Below are positions 27,253 to 35,093 of a stretch of 64,000 nucleotides of DNA, in pieces (within the stretch, counting starts at the first letter, position 1; every line of letters begins with the position of its first letter). The notes under the pieces were generated by a model. It made no database searches and was not told where the DNA came from. It saw only the letters and a program-made list of their open reading frames with translations. The stretch comes from Maridesulfovibrio ferrireducens (GTDB lineage: Bacteria > Desulfobacterota > Desulfovibrionia > Desulfovibrionales > Desulfovibrionaceae), in NCBI RefSeq assembly GCF_016342405.1, contig NZ_JAEINN010000008.1:62001-126000 (forward strand). The letters run 5' to 3'. The translations under genes were made by a program, and so were the position numbers.

Positions 27253-27922
27253 TAAAGTTAAACTTCTTGCTGTAGCTAAACCTAGAGATATTGAAACAAA
27301 ATCTTTTGAAATAATTGATTCAGAAGTCCCTGAGCCTAGAAAATTTCAAGGGATTGAATGGCAAATAGTAAGAAGAATGATTCATACAACTGCCGATTTT
27401 GAATTTATTGATCTTGTCCGTTTTCACCCAAATGCTGTTGCCAGCGGTTTGAATGCACTAAGAAAAGGGTGCACAATTGTAACTGATACCGAGATGGCCC
27501 GGTGTGGAATTCCTGTACGAAGAATGAATCCACTCGGATGTGAAGTCCGGTGTTTGATTAATGATCCCGAAGTAATTGCTTCCGCAAAACAAAACTCAAC
27601 GACCAGAGCCCATGCCGCCCTTGAACTTGCGGCAAATAAACTTAAACCCGCTATCCATGTCATAGGGAATGCTCCTACTGCATTGATTCGGCTTGTTCGT
27701 CTTATTGAGGCAGGTAAAATGGATATTCCTGCTTTGGTTGTAGGCATGCCTGTGGGGTTTGTTAATGCTGCTGAATCAAAAGCCCTGCTTATGGATTGCG
27801 CATCGTTACCATATATTACAATTTCAGGAAGAAAGGGCGGCTCTGCTCTTGCTGCTTGTGTCATTAATGCTCTGGCGGAAGTTGTTTTATCCGAAAAAAA
27901 ATTGTCCTCAGATTGCAGTTGA
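27245..27922 (+). CDS. cbiC: Precorrin-8X / cobalt-precorrin-8 methylmutase
   Basis: This 225-residue protein moves the C-11 methyl to C-12 in corrin ring synthesis (cobalamin pathway). The catalytic His lies in RRMIHTTADFEF, and GCTIVTDTEMARCGI, NPLGCEVRC and AIHVIGNAPTAL are family blocks. It starts at GTG 27245 inside the end of deoC, with CAGGAGG at good spacing. It is a lone cobalamin gene here. An anaerobic pathway is likely given the organism, so cbiC is preferred to cobH. Confidence 0.92.
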   Translation: MADKVKLLAVAKPRDIETKSFEIIDSEVPEPRKFQGIEWQIVRRMIHTTADFEFIDLVRFHPNAVASGLNALRKGCTIVTDTEMARCGIPVRRMNPLGCEVRCLINDPEVIASAKQNSTTRAHAALELAANKLKPAIHVIGNAPTALIRLVRLIEAGKMDIPALVVGMPVGFVNAAESKALLMDCASLPYITISGRKGGSALAACVINALAEVVLSEKKLSSDCS

Positions 27923-28198
27923 GTCGTAAGTATAATTAATTTTTATTATAATATATTCCAGTCCTTCCAGCGTAGTACATTTTTTATCGGAATTGAATCA
28001 TCAACTGTTGCTGATGCTCTGACAATTTTCGGTTTATTGGTATTAAATTGTCTGCGCTGTAGAAGAAATAAGTTTGTTCTTGTGATTTAGACATGTGGTG
28101 GGTAATTTAATTGCTAGAAGTGATTATCTGTATACTTAATTTTAAGGCTTAGTTATTTTGTAATAACATTTAGTATTTTTGGTTTGGTGCAATAAAAT

Positions 28199-31015
28199 AT
28201 GTCTGGGCATAATCCTTCTTCAATAAAATCATTCTTCCGTTTAAATACAGGTGAGAGATCCATTTCTCGAGATCTTTCAGCATGTCTTGTTTTTGCTCTT
28301 GCCGTAATTATCGGAATTGTAACTGCTTATGAGTATTTTGGACGTTCCAAAATGCTTCATCAGGAGATAGAGGATAAAGCGGATACATATATAGAGCAAT
28401 TAACCAAGTCAGTAACCTTTCCGATTTGGAACTTTGACATGGTCTCTTTGAAGCATGTTTGCAGTGCCTATACCCAGAATGATCAGTTCGCCAAGTTTAA
28501 AATTATTGATGCAAACGGTGATGTTCTTTTTAATTTTGTGAGAGCTGGTGAGGATAATGATGATCCTATAATCAGATCTCGCGACTTATACATTGGAAAA
28601 GAAAGGATTGGATCGCTTAGTTTTGAGCTTTCAAACAAAGCATATCTTAGAAATCTTGACTGGATTCTTTTTGTTTCAAGCTTGACCTTTTTAACTTCTG
28701 TTGCGGTTATTTATATTATTACCGGGATCTTGCTCGATTATTTTATTCGAAAACCTATGAGCCGGTTGCGAAAAGGGCTTGATAAAGTAGCGATGGGAGA
28801 TTTTTCGTATAGATTTGAAGAGATACCATATGCGGAACTTCTCGCGATTGGTTCCCGTTTTAATCGTATGACTGAAGAGATTGCCAGTCGTGAAATGCGG
28901 TTGGAAGAAGTTAATAAAGAATTAAAAGGTGAAGTTTTTAAACGGGAAAAGGCTGCTGAATCTCTTATAAAAAGCGAGAAACGCTACAGAGCTTTGGTTG
29001 AAACCACCTCCGAAGGTTTCTTGATGGTCGACGATAATCAGATTTTACTTGATGTGAATCCGGCTTTTTGTCGTATGGTAGGTCTCCCCCGTGAAGAAGT
29101 ATTGGGAGAAAAACTTTCGAGCGTATTGGGTTCTGCTGCCTCGGAGAGGCTTGATGATAAAAAAATCGGGGATCATCGTTTTGAAGTCAGCTTTCGCAAT
29201 CAGGAAGGCCGCGATTTAGATATTTATGTTCATGCAACTAATTTGTATGAAAATGGTTTTACTCATTTTCTATTTGCTTTTGTCACAGATATTTCGAATC
29301 ACAAATTACTTGAAAAGGCTTTAAGGGCCTCTGAAGAAGAGTACCGGACTATCGCGGATTATACTTTTGATTGGGAAATGTGGATAGGAACGAGCGGTGA
29401 TCTTAAATATGTAAGCCCTTCGTGTGAAAGGATTTCCGGTTATCCAAAAGGGTATTTTATGGAAGGTCCGGGGCGGGTGGAAAATCTGCTTCATAAAAAT
29501 GATAGAGAATTTTGGCAAAATGCTTTGTCTGGAAAATTCCTCTCCGCAGACGGAACCGATTTAAGACTTTTTCGCAAAGATGGTTTAATGCGCTGGGTTT
29601 CATTGACTGGTCATAAAGTTTTTGCTGAAAACGTTACTCCGCTTGGAGTCAGGGTTTCTCTTCGTGATATTACAAAGCGTAAATTCATGGAAAAACAGCT
29701 TCAATACGAGGCTCTCCATGATCCGTTGACCGGACTTGCCAATAGAACTTTATGCTGTGACAGAATAATGAAGTCTCTCAAGCGTTCACGAAGGCGCAAT
29801 AATTATTATTATGCTGTTGTTTTTATGGATTTGGATCGGTTTAAGGTCATTAATGACAGTCTTGGACATAATATCGGAGATAAGCTTTTAGTTAAAGTTT
29901 CCAAAAGATTACTGCAAGCTGTCAGGGATCTGGATACTGTTTCCCGTTTCGGGGGTGATGAATTTATTGTCGTTCTTGAAGAACTGACCAAGCCGCGTGA
30001 AGCTATTCGTATTGTCAGCCGCATAAAAGAAAGCCTCAGCACTCCGATGCTGATTGACGGTCATAAAATAAGCGTTGCCGCTAGTTACGGAATTATACTC
30101 AGCCCTACAACATACGAAAAGCCGGAAGAATTAATTCAAAACGCTAATGTAGCCATGCATCAGGCTAAAGAAGCTGGCCGTGATAAGATGAAGGTTTTCA
30201 ATAGACGGATGCTTGATAAGGCGATGCAGGCAATGAAGCTGGAAAGTGATCTTCGCGCCGGCATATTGAATGATGAGCTGTATCTCGATTATCAGCCGAT
30301 TTATTGTCTTGAAAGTAAAGAAGTTGTTGGTTTTGAGGCTTTAATTCGTTGGAATCATCCTGAGCGCGGTCTTGTTATGCCCGGGGAATTTATTCCCATG
30401 GCCGAAGAATCAGGTTTGATTTTTGAGTTGGGAAGGTGGGTTATAACCCAGGCTTGCCGCGAAGTTAAGAGCTGGCTTAATAAGTATGAAAGCGCGACAA
30501 ATATGGTTGTCTCTATTAATATTTCAGGTCGTCAATTTTCGCAGCCGAATCTTGTTGATAATATTCTTTCAACACTCGTAGAGTATAATCTACCTCCTAA
30601 AAATTTAAAAATTGAGATTACAGAAACAGCCATCATGGAACGAGCTAATCAGGCCGTAGAGATGCTTACCAAGCTTCAAAAAGCGGGGGTTTTAGTTTCG
30701 ATAGACGATTTTGGAACTGGATATTCTTCCATGAGCAACTTGCAGGAATTTCCTCTCGATCAACTTAAAATAGATATCAGTTTTGTCAGAAGACTGGCAG
30801 AGTCTCCTGAAAATGTGGAGATTGTTAAAGCGATAATTAATTTGGCGCATAATTTGGGCCTTTATGTTGTGGCAGAAGGGGTAGAAACAGAACAGCAAGA
30901 AACTCTTCTGAGAAATATGGGCTGTGAATTCGGTCAGGGATATTTATTCTCAAAACCTATGAAGCTTGCGAAGGTTGAATCTTTTTTGAACGGTGATATT
31001 TCTTTAGGTTTATAA
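28199..31015 (+). CDS. Membrane-bound PAS-GGDEF-EAL cyclic di-GMP protein
   Basis: This 938-residue protein has an N-terminal helix (residues 27-45), a periplasmic sensor of about 115 residues, a second helix (about 160-180), a HAMP-like linker (IRKPMSRLRKGLDKVAMGDFSYRF), two PAS domains (about 260-500), then GGDEF and EAL. The cyclase motif is intact (RFGGDEF near 584) with an inhibitory RDLD five residues before it. The EAL domain keeps its metal and base residues (FEALIRW near 711, INISGRQF, IEITETA, DDFGTGYSS, AEGVETEQQ). Both synthesis and breakdown of c-di-GMP are therefore possible. It is monocistronic, and no clear ribosome site precedes ATG 28199. Confidence 0.93.
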   Translation: MSGHNPSSIKSFFRLNTGERSISRDLSACLVFALAVIIGIVTAYEYFGRSKMLHQEIEDKADTYIEQLTKSVTFPIWNFDMVSLKHVCSAYTQNDQFAKFKIIDANGDVLFNFVRAGEDNDDPIIRSRDLYIGKERIGSLSFELSNKAYLRNLDWILFVSSLTFLTSVAVIYIITGILLDYFIRKPMSRLRKGLDKVAMGDFSYRFEEIPYAELLAIGSRFNRMTEEIASREMRLEEVNKELKGEVFKREKAAESLIKSEKRYRALVETTSEGFLMVDDNQILLDVNPAFCRMVGLPREEVLGEKLSSVLGSAASERLDDKKIGDHRFEVSFRNQEGRDLDIYVHATNLYENGFTHFLFAFVTDISNHKLLEKALRASEEEYRTIADYTFDWEMWIGTSGDLKYVSPSCERISGYPKGYFMEGPGRVENLLHKNDREFWQNALSGKFLSADGTDLRLFRKDGLMRWVSLTGHKVFAENVTPLGVRVSLRDITKRKFMEKQLQYEALHDPLTGLANRTLCCDRIMKSLKRSRRRNNYYYAVVFMDLDRFKVINDSLGHNIGDKLLVKVSKRLLQAVRDLDTVSRFGGDEFIVVLEELTKPREAIRIVSRIKESLSTPMLIDGHKISVAASYGIILSPTTYEKPEELIQNANVAMHQAKEAGRDKMKVFNRRMLDKAMQAMKLESDLRAGILNDELYLDYQPIYCLESKEVVGFEALIRWNHPERGLVMPGEFIPMAEESGLIFELGRWVITQACREVKSWLNKYESATNMVVSINISGRQFSQPNLVDNILSTLVEYNLPPKNLKIEITETAIMERANQAVEMLTKLQKAGVLVSIDDFGTGYSSMSNLQEFPLDQLKIDISFVRRLAESPENVEIVKAIINLAHNLGLYVVAEGVETEQQETLLRNMGCEFGQGYLFSKPMKLAKVESFLNGDISLGL

Positions 31016-31401
31016 ATAGTAATTATTACAGGTAGCTTAGATTGTCCGCGCGTTTTGCGTTATTTGATGAATTTGCTGAGTTAAAATCTTTGCTCGAAGC
31101 TTGCAATGAAAGGCATTACAGGTTGTAAGCAGTATTTGTGGATATTATAATGTTTTTATTTTAAAAAGAGCCAATATTCTAAATGGCTCTTTTTTTGTTT
31201 TTTTAAGGTGATTGAGTAATCAGTATGACGGTGTTGTAGTCTTTTATGTTATCAAAGGTAAAATTTAGAGTTAATGTATTGTCTTGGCTGTTAAGATACT
31301 TTAAAAATGTAATATTGCACAAAAAGTATCGATTACTGTTGCATGTGCGGTTCTGGCGTGCTAGGGCCGAATTAACATTCTGAATTTAGGTCTTTTTCAG
31401 G
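31016..31401. other. Intergenic region between GGDEF-EAL gene and korD leader
   Basis: Apart from the terminator at 31163-31197, the region holds no gene I can support. ATTACAGGT occurs twice (near 31025 and 31113), too short to interpret. The promoter of the kor operon must lie between about 31200 and 31400, but I cannot pick it with confidence. Confidence 0.4.
31163..31197 (+). terminator. Intrinsic terminator after the GGDEF-EAL gene
   Basis: AAAAAGAGCCA (31163-31173) pairs with TGGCTCTTTTT (31184-31194), and T continues. It lies 148 bases after the stop, with no gene between. Confidence 0.85.
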
Positions 31402-31424
31402 ATGATGTTTGTAGAGGCGCGTTT

Positions 31425-31483
31425 GTCTCCCGTGAGAGAGGAGACTTATGGAAAAATTACCCCAAACCTGGATCAGGTTATGA
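31425..31483 (+). promoter_or_regulatory. korD leader: occluded ribosome site and 11-codon upstream ORF
   Basis: GTCTCC (31425-31430) can pair with GGAGAC (31440-31445), which contains the GAGGAG ribosome site of a mini-ORF starting at ATG 31448. The mini-ORF encodes MEKLPQTWIRL and its TGA (31481-31483) overlaps the ATG of korD (31480) as ATGA. KorD itself has no proper ribosome site. Translation of korD by re-initiation after the mini-ORF, gated by the hairpin, is a reasonable inference. Confidence 0.5.
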
Positions 31484-31785
31484 GTGTCAAACGCAAGGGA
31501 CAAAGCAAGGTTACGATTTTTCCGGACTGGTGCAAAGGCTGTGGCATTTGCGCTGCCTTTTGTCCGGCGAAGGTCATGGAACTGAATGATCAAGGCAAAG
31601 CGGTCGTGATCAGAGAGGAAGAATGTATTAATTGCGGATTCTGTGAGCTTCATTGCCCGGATTTCGCAATTATGGTTCAGCCTAAAGTGGATGATGAAAT
31701 TCCGGCGGTATGCAGAGCTCTGCTGAAGAAGGCTTCATTGCCGGATGCCGGAAAAGATGAAGAATCCATTAAGGAAAAGGGATAA
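31480..31785 (+). CDS. korD: 2-oxoacid:ferredoxin oxidoreductase delta (ferredoxin) subunit
   Basis: This protein of about 101 residues has two [4Fe-4S] motifs, CKGCGICAAFCP and CINCGFCELHCP. It carries electrons from the thiamine enzyme to ferredoxin and is the first gene of korDABC. The frame is open upstream to ATG 31402, which would add 26 residues of atypical sequence (RLSPVREETYGKITPNLD). The start MSVKRKGQSKVTIF at 31480 fits the family better and is coupled to the mini-ORF at 31448-31483, but it lacks its own ribosome site, so the start is not certain. Confidence 0.85.
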   Translation: MSVKRKGQSKVTIFPDWCKGCGICAAFCPAKVMELNDQGKAVVIREEECINCGFCELHCPDFAIMVQPKVDDEIPAVCRALLKKASLPDAGKDEESIKEKG

Positions 31786-31795
31786 GGTGTAATCC

Positions 31796-32947
31796 ATGGC
31801 CAGACCCAAAAAGAAACATAATAAAGAAATTTTTGCCCTTGGCAATGAGGCTGTTGTTGAAGGAGCCCTTTTGGCTGGGTGTAATTTTTATGCCGGTTAT
31901 CCCATTACTCCTTCATCGGAAATAATGGAGATAATGGCTCAAAGATTGCCGACTATACCAAATGGCGCTTTTGTCCAAATGGAAGATGAAATCGGAGGGC
32001 TTGGTGCTATTATCGGCGCTTCGCTAGCCGGACGTAAAGCTTTGACGGCGACTTCCGGTCCTGGTTTTTCTCTTATGCAGGAAAACTTAGGGTATGGTTG
32101 CATAACAGAAACTCCTCTTGTCATCGTTAATGTCATGCGCGGTGGTCCAAGTACGGGTCTTCCTACTTCGCCCGCTCAGGGTGATGTTCAGCAGGCCAGA
32201 TGGGGAACACACGGCGATCATTCAATCATTGTCCTTTCAGCTTCAAATGTTCAGGAATGTCTGGAGATGACAATTGAAGCGTTTAACCTCGCTGAAAAGT
32301 ATCGTACTCCGGTAATTCTTCTTATTGATGAGATTACTGCTCATACACGCGAAAAGATAATAATTCCTAACGAAGATGAGTATGAAGTTTTCAATCGTAC
32401 TCTTCCGACTATGCCTCCGGAATGGTATAAACCTTACGAAGAAACGGTCAGGGGAGTTCCTCCTATGCCCGCAATCGGTTCGGGGTATAGATTTCATGTC
32501 ACGGGACTTACACATGATGTGAACGGTTTTCCTACATCCCGTCCTGATGAGGTTCGTGAATTTAACGAACGTTTATTCCGTAAAATAGATCAATTTCTAC
32601 CTGATATCCAACTTGTTGAAGAAATTGATACTGAAGATGCGGAAGTTGCAGTCATCGCATACGGAACAGTCGCACGTTCAGCAGAGCTTGCAGTTAAGCA
32701 GGCTCGTGCTTTAGGTGTTAAAGCTGGATTGTTGAAACTCAAAACTTTGTTCCCGTATCCGCGTAAGGCGACTGAAAAGCTTATGTACAAGGCAAAGGCT
32801 ATTATTGTTCCTGAAATGAATATGGGACAGATTTCCAGAGAAGTGAAAAGAGTTAATAATGGTCAGGTGAGCGTACGGACTATTAATAAAGTTGACGGGC
32901 AGATCATAACTCCCGCTGAAATCCTCAAAGTCTTAACACGGATATAG
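31796..32947 (+). CDS. korA: 2-oxoacid:ferredoxin oxidoreductase alpha subunit
   Basis: This 383-residue protein has the pyrimidine-binding (POR_N) part first (GNEAVVEGALLAGCNFYAGYPITPSSEI, EDEIGGLGAIIGASLAG), then a transketolase C-terminal-like domain (EVAVIAYGTVARSAELAVKQ). With KorB, KorC and KorD it oxidises a 2-oxoacid (2-oxoglutarate in the named Kor enzymes) to acyl-CoA and reduced ferredoxin. The subunit split and separate ferredoxin subunit match the Kor/Vor group; a branched-chain 2-oxoacid substrate cannot be excluded. AAGGTG precedes ATG 31796. Confidence 0.9.
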   Translation: MARPKKKHNKEIFALGNEAVVEGALLAGCNFYAGYPITPSSEIMEIMAQRLPTIPNGAFVQMEDEIGGLGAIIGASLAGRKALTATSGPGFSLMQENLGYGCITETPLVIVNVMRGGPSTGLPTSPAQGDVQQARWGTHGDHSIIVLSASNVQECLEMTIEAFNLAEKYRTPVILLIDEITAHTREKIIIPNEDEYEVFNRTLPTMPPEWYKPYEETVRGVPPMPAIGSGYRFHVTGLTHDVNGFPTSRPDEVREFNERLFRKIDQFLPDIQLVEEIDTEDAEVAVIAYGTVARSAELAVKQARALGVKAGLLKLKTLFPYPRKATEKLMYKAKAIIVPEMNMGQISREVKRVNNGQVSVRTINKVDGQIITPAEILKVLTRI

Positions 32948-32949
32948 CC

Positions 32950-33786
32950 ATGGCAGATATAAAAGGAACACAACTTATTCACGAGTATCTGAGGCATAAC
33001 AAGAAGTTTCCGCATGTCTTTTGCGCCGGTTGCGGACATGGAATTGTGCTTGGTTCGTTAATCAGAAGTATTCATGGACTGGGGCTTGCAAAAGATAACG
33101 TTTGTATCGTTGCCGGAATCGGATGCTCCGGACGACTTGCAGCCTATGTTGATTTTAACACAGTTCATACCACTCACGGCAGAGCGCTTACTTTTGCTAC
33201 CGGAATTAAGATGGCAAAGCCGAATATGCACGTGATTGTGGTCATGGGTGACGGTGACTCAATGGCTATCGGCGGTAACCATCTTATTCATGCTGCACGC
33301 AGAAATATCGGGGTTACTGCATTAATTCTTAATAATAATATCTACGGAATGACCGGAGGCCAGTGTTCTCCGACTACTCCGGCCGGTTCGTATTCAATGA
33401 CGACCCCTATGGGACAAATGGAGCAGAGCTTTGACTGTGTTGAGCTTTGTACGGCCGCCGGGGCTAATTATGTTGCCAGAGGAAGTGTTTTTCACGTCAA
33501 CAAGCTCGATTCCATGATCATGGAAGGCATTACTAATCCCGGATTCGGTGTTGTCGAAATCTTGTCCCCTTGCTTCACCCAGTACGGGCGTAAGAATAAG
33601 TTTAAATCTCCTGTAGATATGTATCATGCTCTTAAGAGTAAAGTTACACCGCTTGAGCGTTTCAACGCAATTCCCGAAGCAGAACGTGGCGAGAGAGTTC
33701 CTTCCGGTGTTTTTGTCAAAAAAGATAAACCTGGTCTGGAAGAAAAATTCTATGAAATGGCTGCACGATGTCAGGGGGGCGAGTAA
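32950..33786 (+). CDS. korB: 2-oxoacid:ferredoxin oxidoreductase beta subunit (TPP-binding)
   Basis: This 278-residue protein binds thiamine diphosphate: FCAGCGHGIVLGS near the start, then the Mg-TPP motif GDGDSMAIGGNHLIHAARRN and LNNNIYGMTGGQ. It forms the active site with KorA. It starts two bases after korA ends and shares its stop with the korC start (TAATG). Confidence 0.93.
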   Translation: MADIKGTQLIHEYLRHNKKFPHVFCAGCGHGIVLGSLIRSIHGLGLAKDNVCIVAGIGCSGRLAAYVDFNTVHTTHGRALTFATGIKMAKPNMHVIVVMGDGDSMAIGGNHLIHAARRNIGVTALILNNNIYGMTGGQCSPTTPAGSYSMTTPMGQMEQSFDCVELCTAAGANYVARGSVFHVNKLDSMIMEGITNPGFGVVEILSPCFTQYGRKNKFKSPVDMYHALKSKVTPLERFNAIPEAERGERVPSGVFVKKDKPGLEEKFYEMAARCQGGE

Positions 33787-34403
33787 TGAAAAATCAACAT
33801 TTAGAACGATTTGAAATTCGTCTTTCCGGTCTTGGCGGTCAGGGAATTCTTACTCTCGGTAAGGTTATGGGGTCAGGTTTGGCTCTCGGCCAAGGGTACA
33901 ATGTTACTCAAACTCAGAGTTATGGGCCTGAAGCTCGTGGCGGCGCCAGTCGTTCAGACTTGGTGATCAGTTCCGAAAAGATAAGTTATCCAAAGGCGGA
34001 ATCTGTTGATCTGCTTATAGCTCTCAGTCAGGAAGCGTGTAATATGTATTACCGCAATTTAAAGCCCGGCGGGCTTTTAATGATTGAAAGTGATTTGGTA
34101 AAGCAGCCACCTGTAAATATGTTTATAGGGCTTCCTTTTACTTATCTTGCCAAAGAGAAAATTGGTCTTGTCCAAACCATGAACACGATTGTTCTTGGAG
34201 CAGCAGCCTTTCTTCTTCCTTTTGCAGAGCAAAGGGTAATCCGTAAAAATCTCGAAGAGATTCTTCCGGCTAAGATTGTAGCGATTAATGTGAAAGCTTT
34301 TAATCTTGGATACAAAGAGGCTAAGAAAAACTTTGGTGATCCGGAAATGCTTTGGAAGAAAAACAGCGTTGTTGTCAAAGAAGACGATGAAGATTCAATT
34401 TAG
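33786..34403 (+). CDS. korC: 2-oxoacid:ferredoxin oxidoreductase gamma subunit
   Basis: This 205-residue POR gamma-type protein shows RLSGLGGQGILTLGKVMG at the N-terminus and SYGPEARGGASRSDLVIS, the family hallmarks. ATG 33786 is chosen: GGGGGCGA lies before it and the upstream stop TAA overlaps its A. It is the last gene of korDABC, and the terminator at 34427-34463 follows. Confidence 0.92.
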   Translation: MKNQHLERFEIRLSGLGGQGILTLGKVMGSGLALGQGYNVTQTQSYGPEARGGASRSDLVISSEKISYPKAESVDLLIALSQEACNMYYRNLKPGGLLMIESDLVKQPPVNMFIGLPFTYLAKEKIGLVQTMNTIVLGAAAFLLPFAEQRVIRKNLEEILPAKIVAINVKAFNLGYKEAKKNFGDPEMLWKKNSVVVKEDDEDSI

Positions 34404-34426
34404 CAATTAGTTAACCTGTCTAATAG

Positions 34427-34463
34427 AGGTCTTTCAATCATTTTGATTGGAAGGCCTTTTTTT
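34427..34463 (+). terminator. Intrinsic terminator of the kor operon, overlapping a converging gene
   Basis: A 14-bp stem (AGGTCTTTCAATCA, 34427-34440, with TGATTGGAAGGCCT, 34444-34457, two G-U pairs), loop TTT, then seven T. Its 3' part from 34434 is also the last codons of the minus-strand lipoprotein gene. Confidence 0.9.
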
Positions 34464-35093
34464 GTGAGTGGAGTTTGTCTGTTTAGCACGTTGATTTTGC
34501 GGAATAATTACATCATAATTAAAAAAAGAATCTGAAATTTTGTTGAATTCTTCAACTTCTTCAAACTGGTTTTCTGTAAGATTTTTTAAATCCCAACTAT
34601 CACAAAGTTCTTGAGGTTCGCGTGCTCTGTTTCGCGTTTTAATAACGATGATACTGCGTTCGCCGGTGGTTATAAAACTGGTGCGAACCAGATGGCAGTC
34701 AACATGGGCGGTAAGGCATTTTACTTGTTCCGAATCACTGAAACAGTTTCCAGCGGAAACAGCATTCCAATCTCCGATTTCAGGGATTTGTACTTCGGAT
34801 TTTCGATTGAGAAGAACTTTAACTTCAGCAGTCCCATTACCATTTTCAAAAAAGTATGTCGTTTGAGTAATGGAAAGAAATCTGCGGGTTGTGCTGCCGT
34901 CGTAATTTAGAGAGGGGGTAACCGATAACGTTTTATCGGATGTGATGTGTTCAGAGTCAAAAGGAATAATAAAGGGCTGTTCCGGGTCATTTTTTCCAGA
35001 ACAGCCCTCGATTGCAATCAAAAACAGCAAGCTTAAGATAGCGGTAACGAAAGGCAATTTTTTTGCCTGTCTGCTGAGTGTTATCACCATCAT
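34434..35093 (-). CDS. Predicted lipoprotein of unknown function
   Basis: This protein of about 219 residues starts with a charged segment, a hydrophobic stretch (FVTAILSLLFLIAI) and a lipobox-like IEGC, so export and lipidation are likely. The mature part has paired cysteines (GNCFSDSEQVKCLTAHVDC) and a polar Asn/Lys-rich tail. I recognise no family. It starts at the base after the stop of the sigma54 activator gene, so the two are co-transcribed; ATG 35093 and ATG 35090 are both possible. Its last codons lie inside the kor terminator. Confidence 0.65.
   Translation of the reverse strand: MMVITLSRQAKKLPFVTAILSLLFLIAIEGCSGKNDPEQPFIIPFDSEHITSDKTLSVTPSLNYDGSTTRRFLSITQTTYFFENGNGTAEVKVLLNRKSEVQIPEIGDWNAVSAGNCFSDSEQVKCLTAHVDCHLVRTSFITTGERSIIVIKTRNRAREPQELCDSWDLKNLTENQFEEVEEFNKISDSFFNYDVIIPQNQRAKQTNSTHKKRPSNQND

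Noticed and set aside
31460-31485. CCTGGATCAGG resembling part of the TPP riboswitch core before korD
   Set aside because: The other conserved TPP elements (paired GGGG...CTGAGA and CCAGCG-type segments) are missing; the bases are explained by the mini-ORF and korD start.
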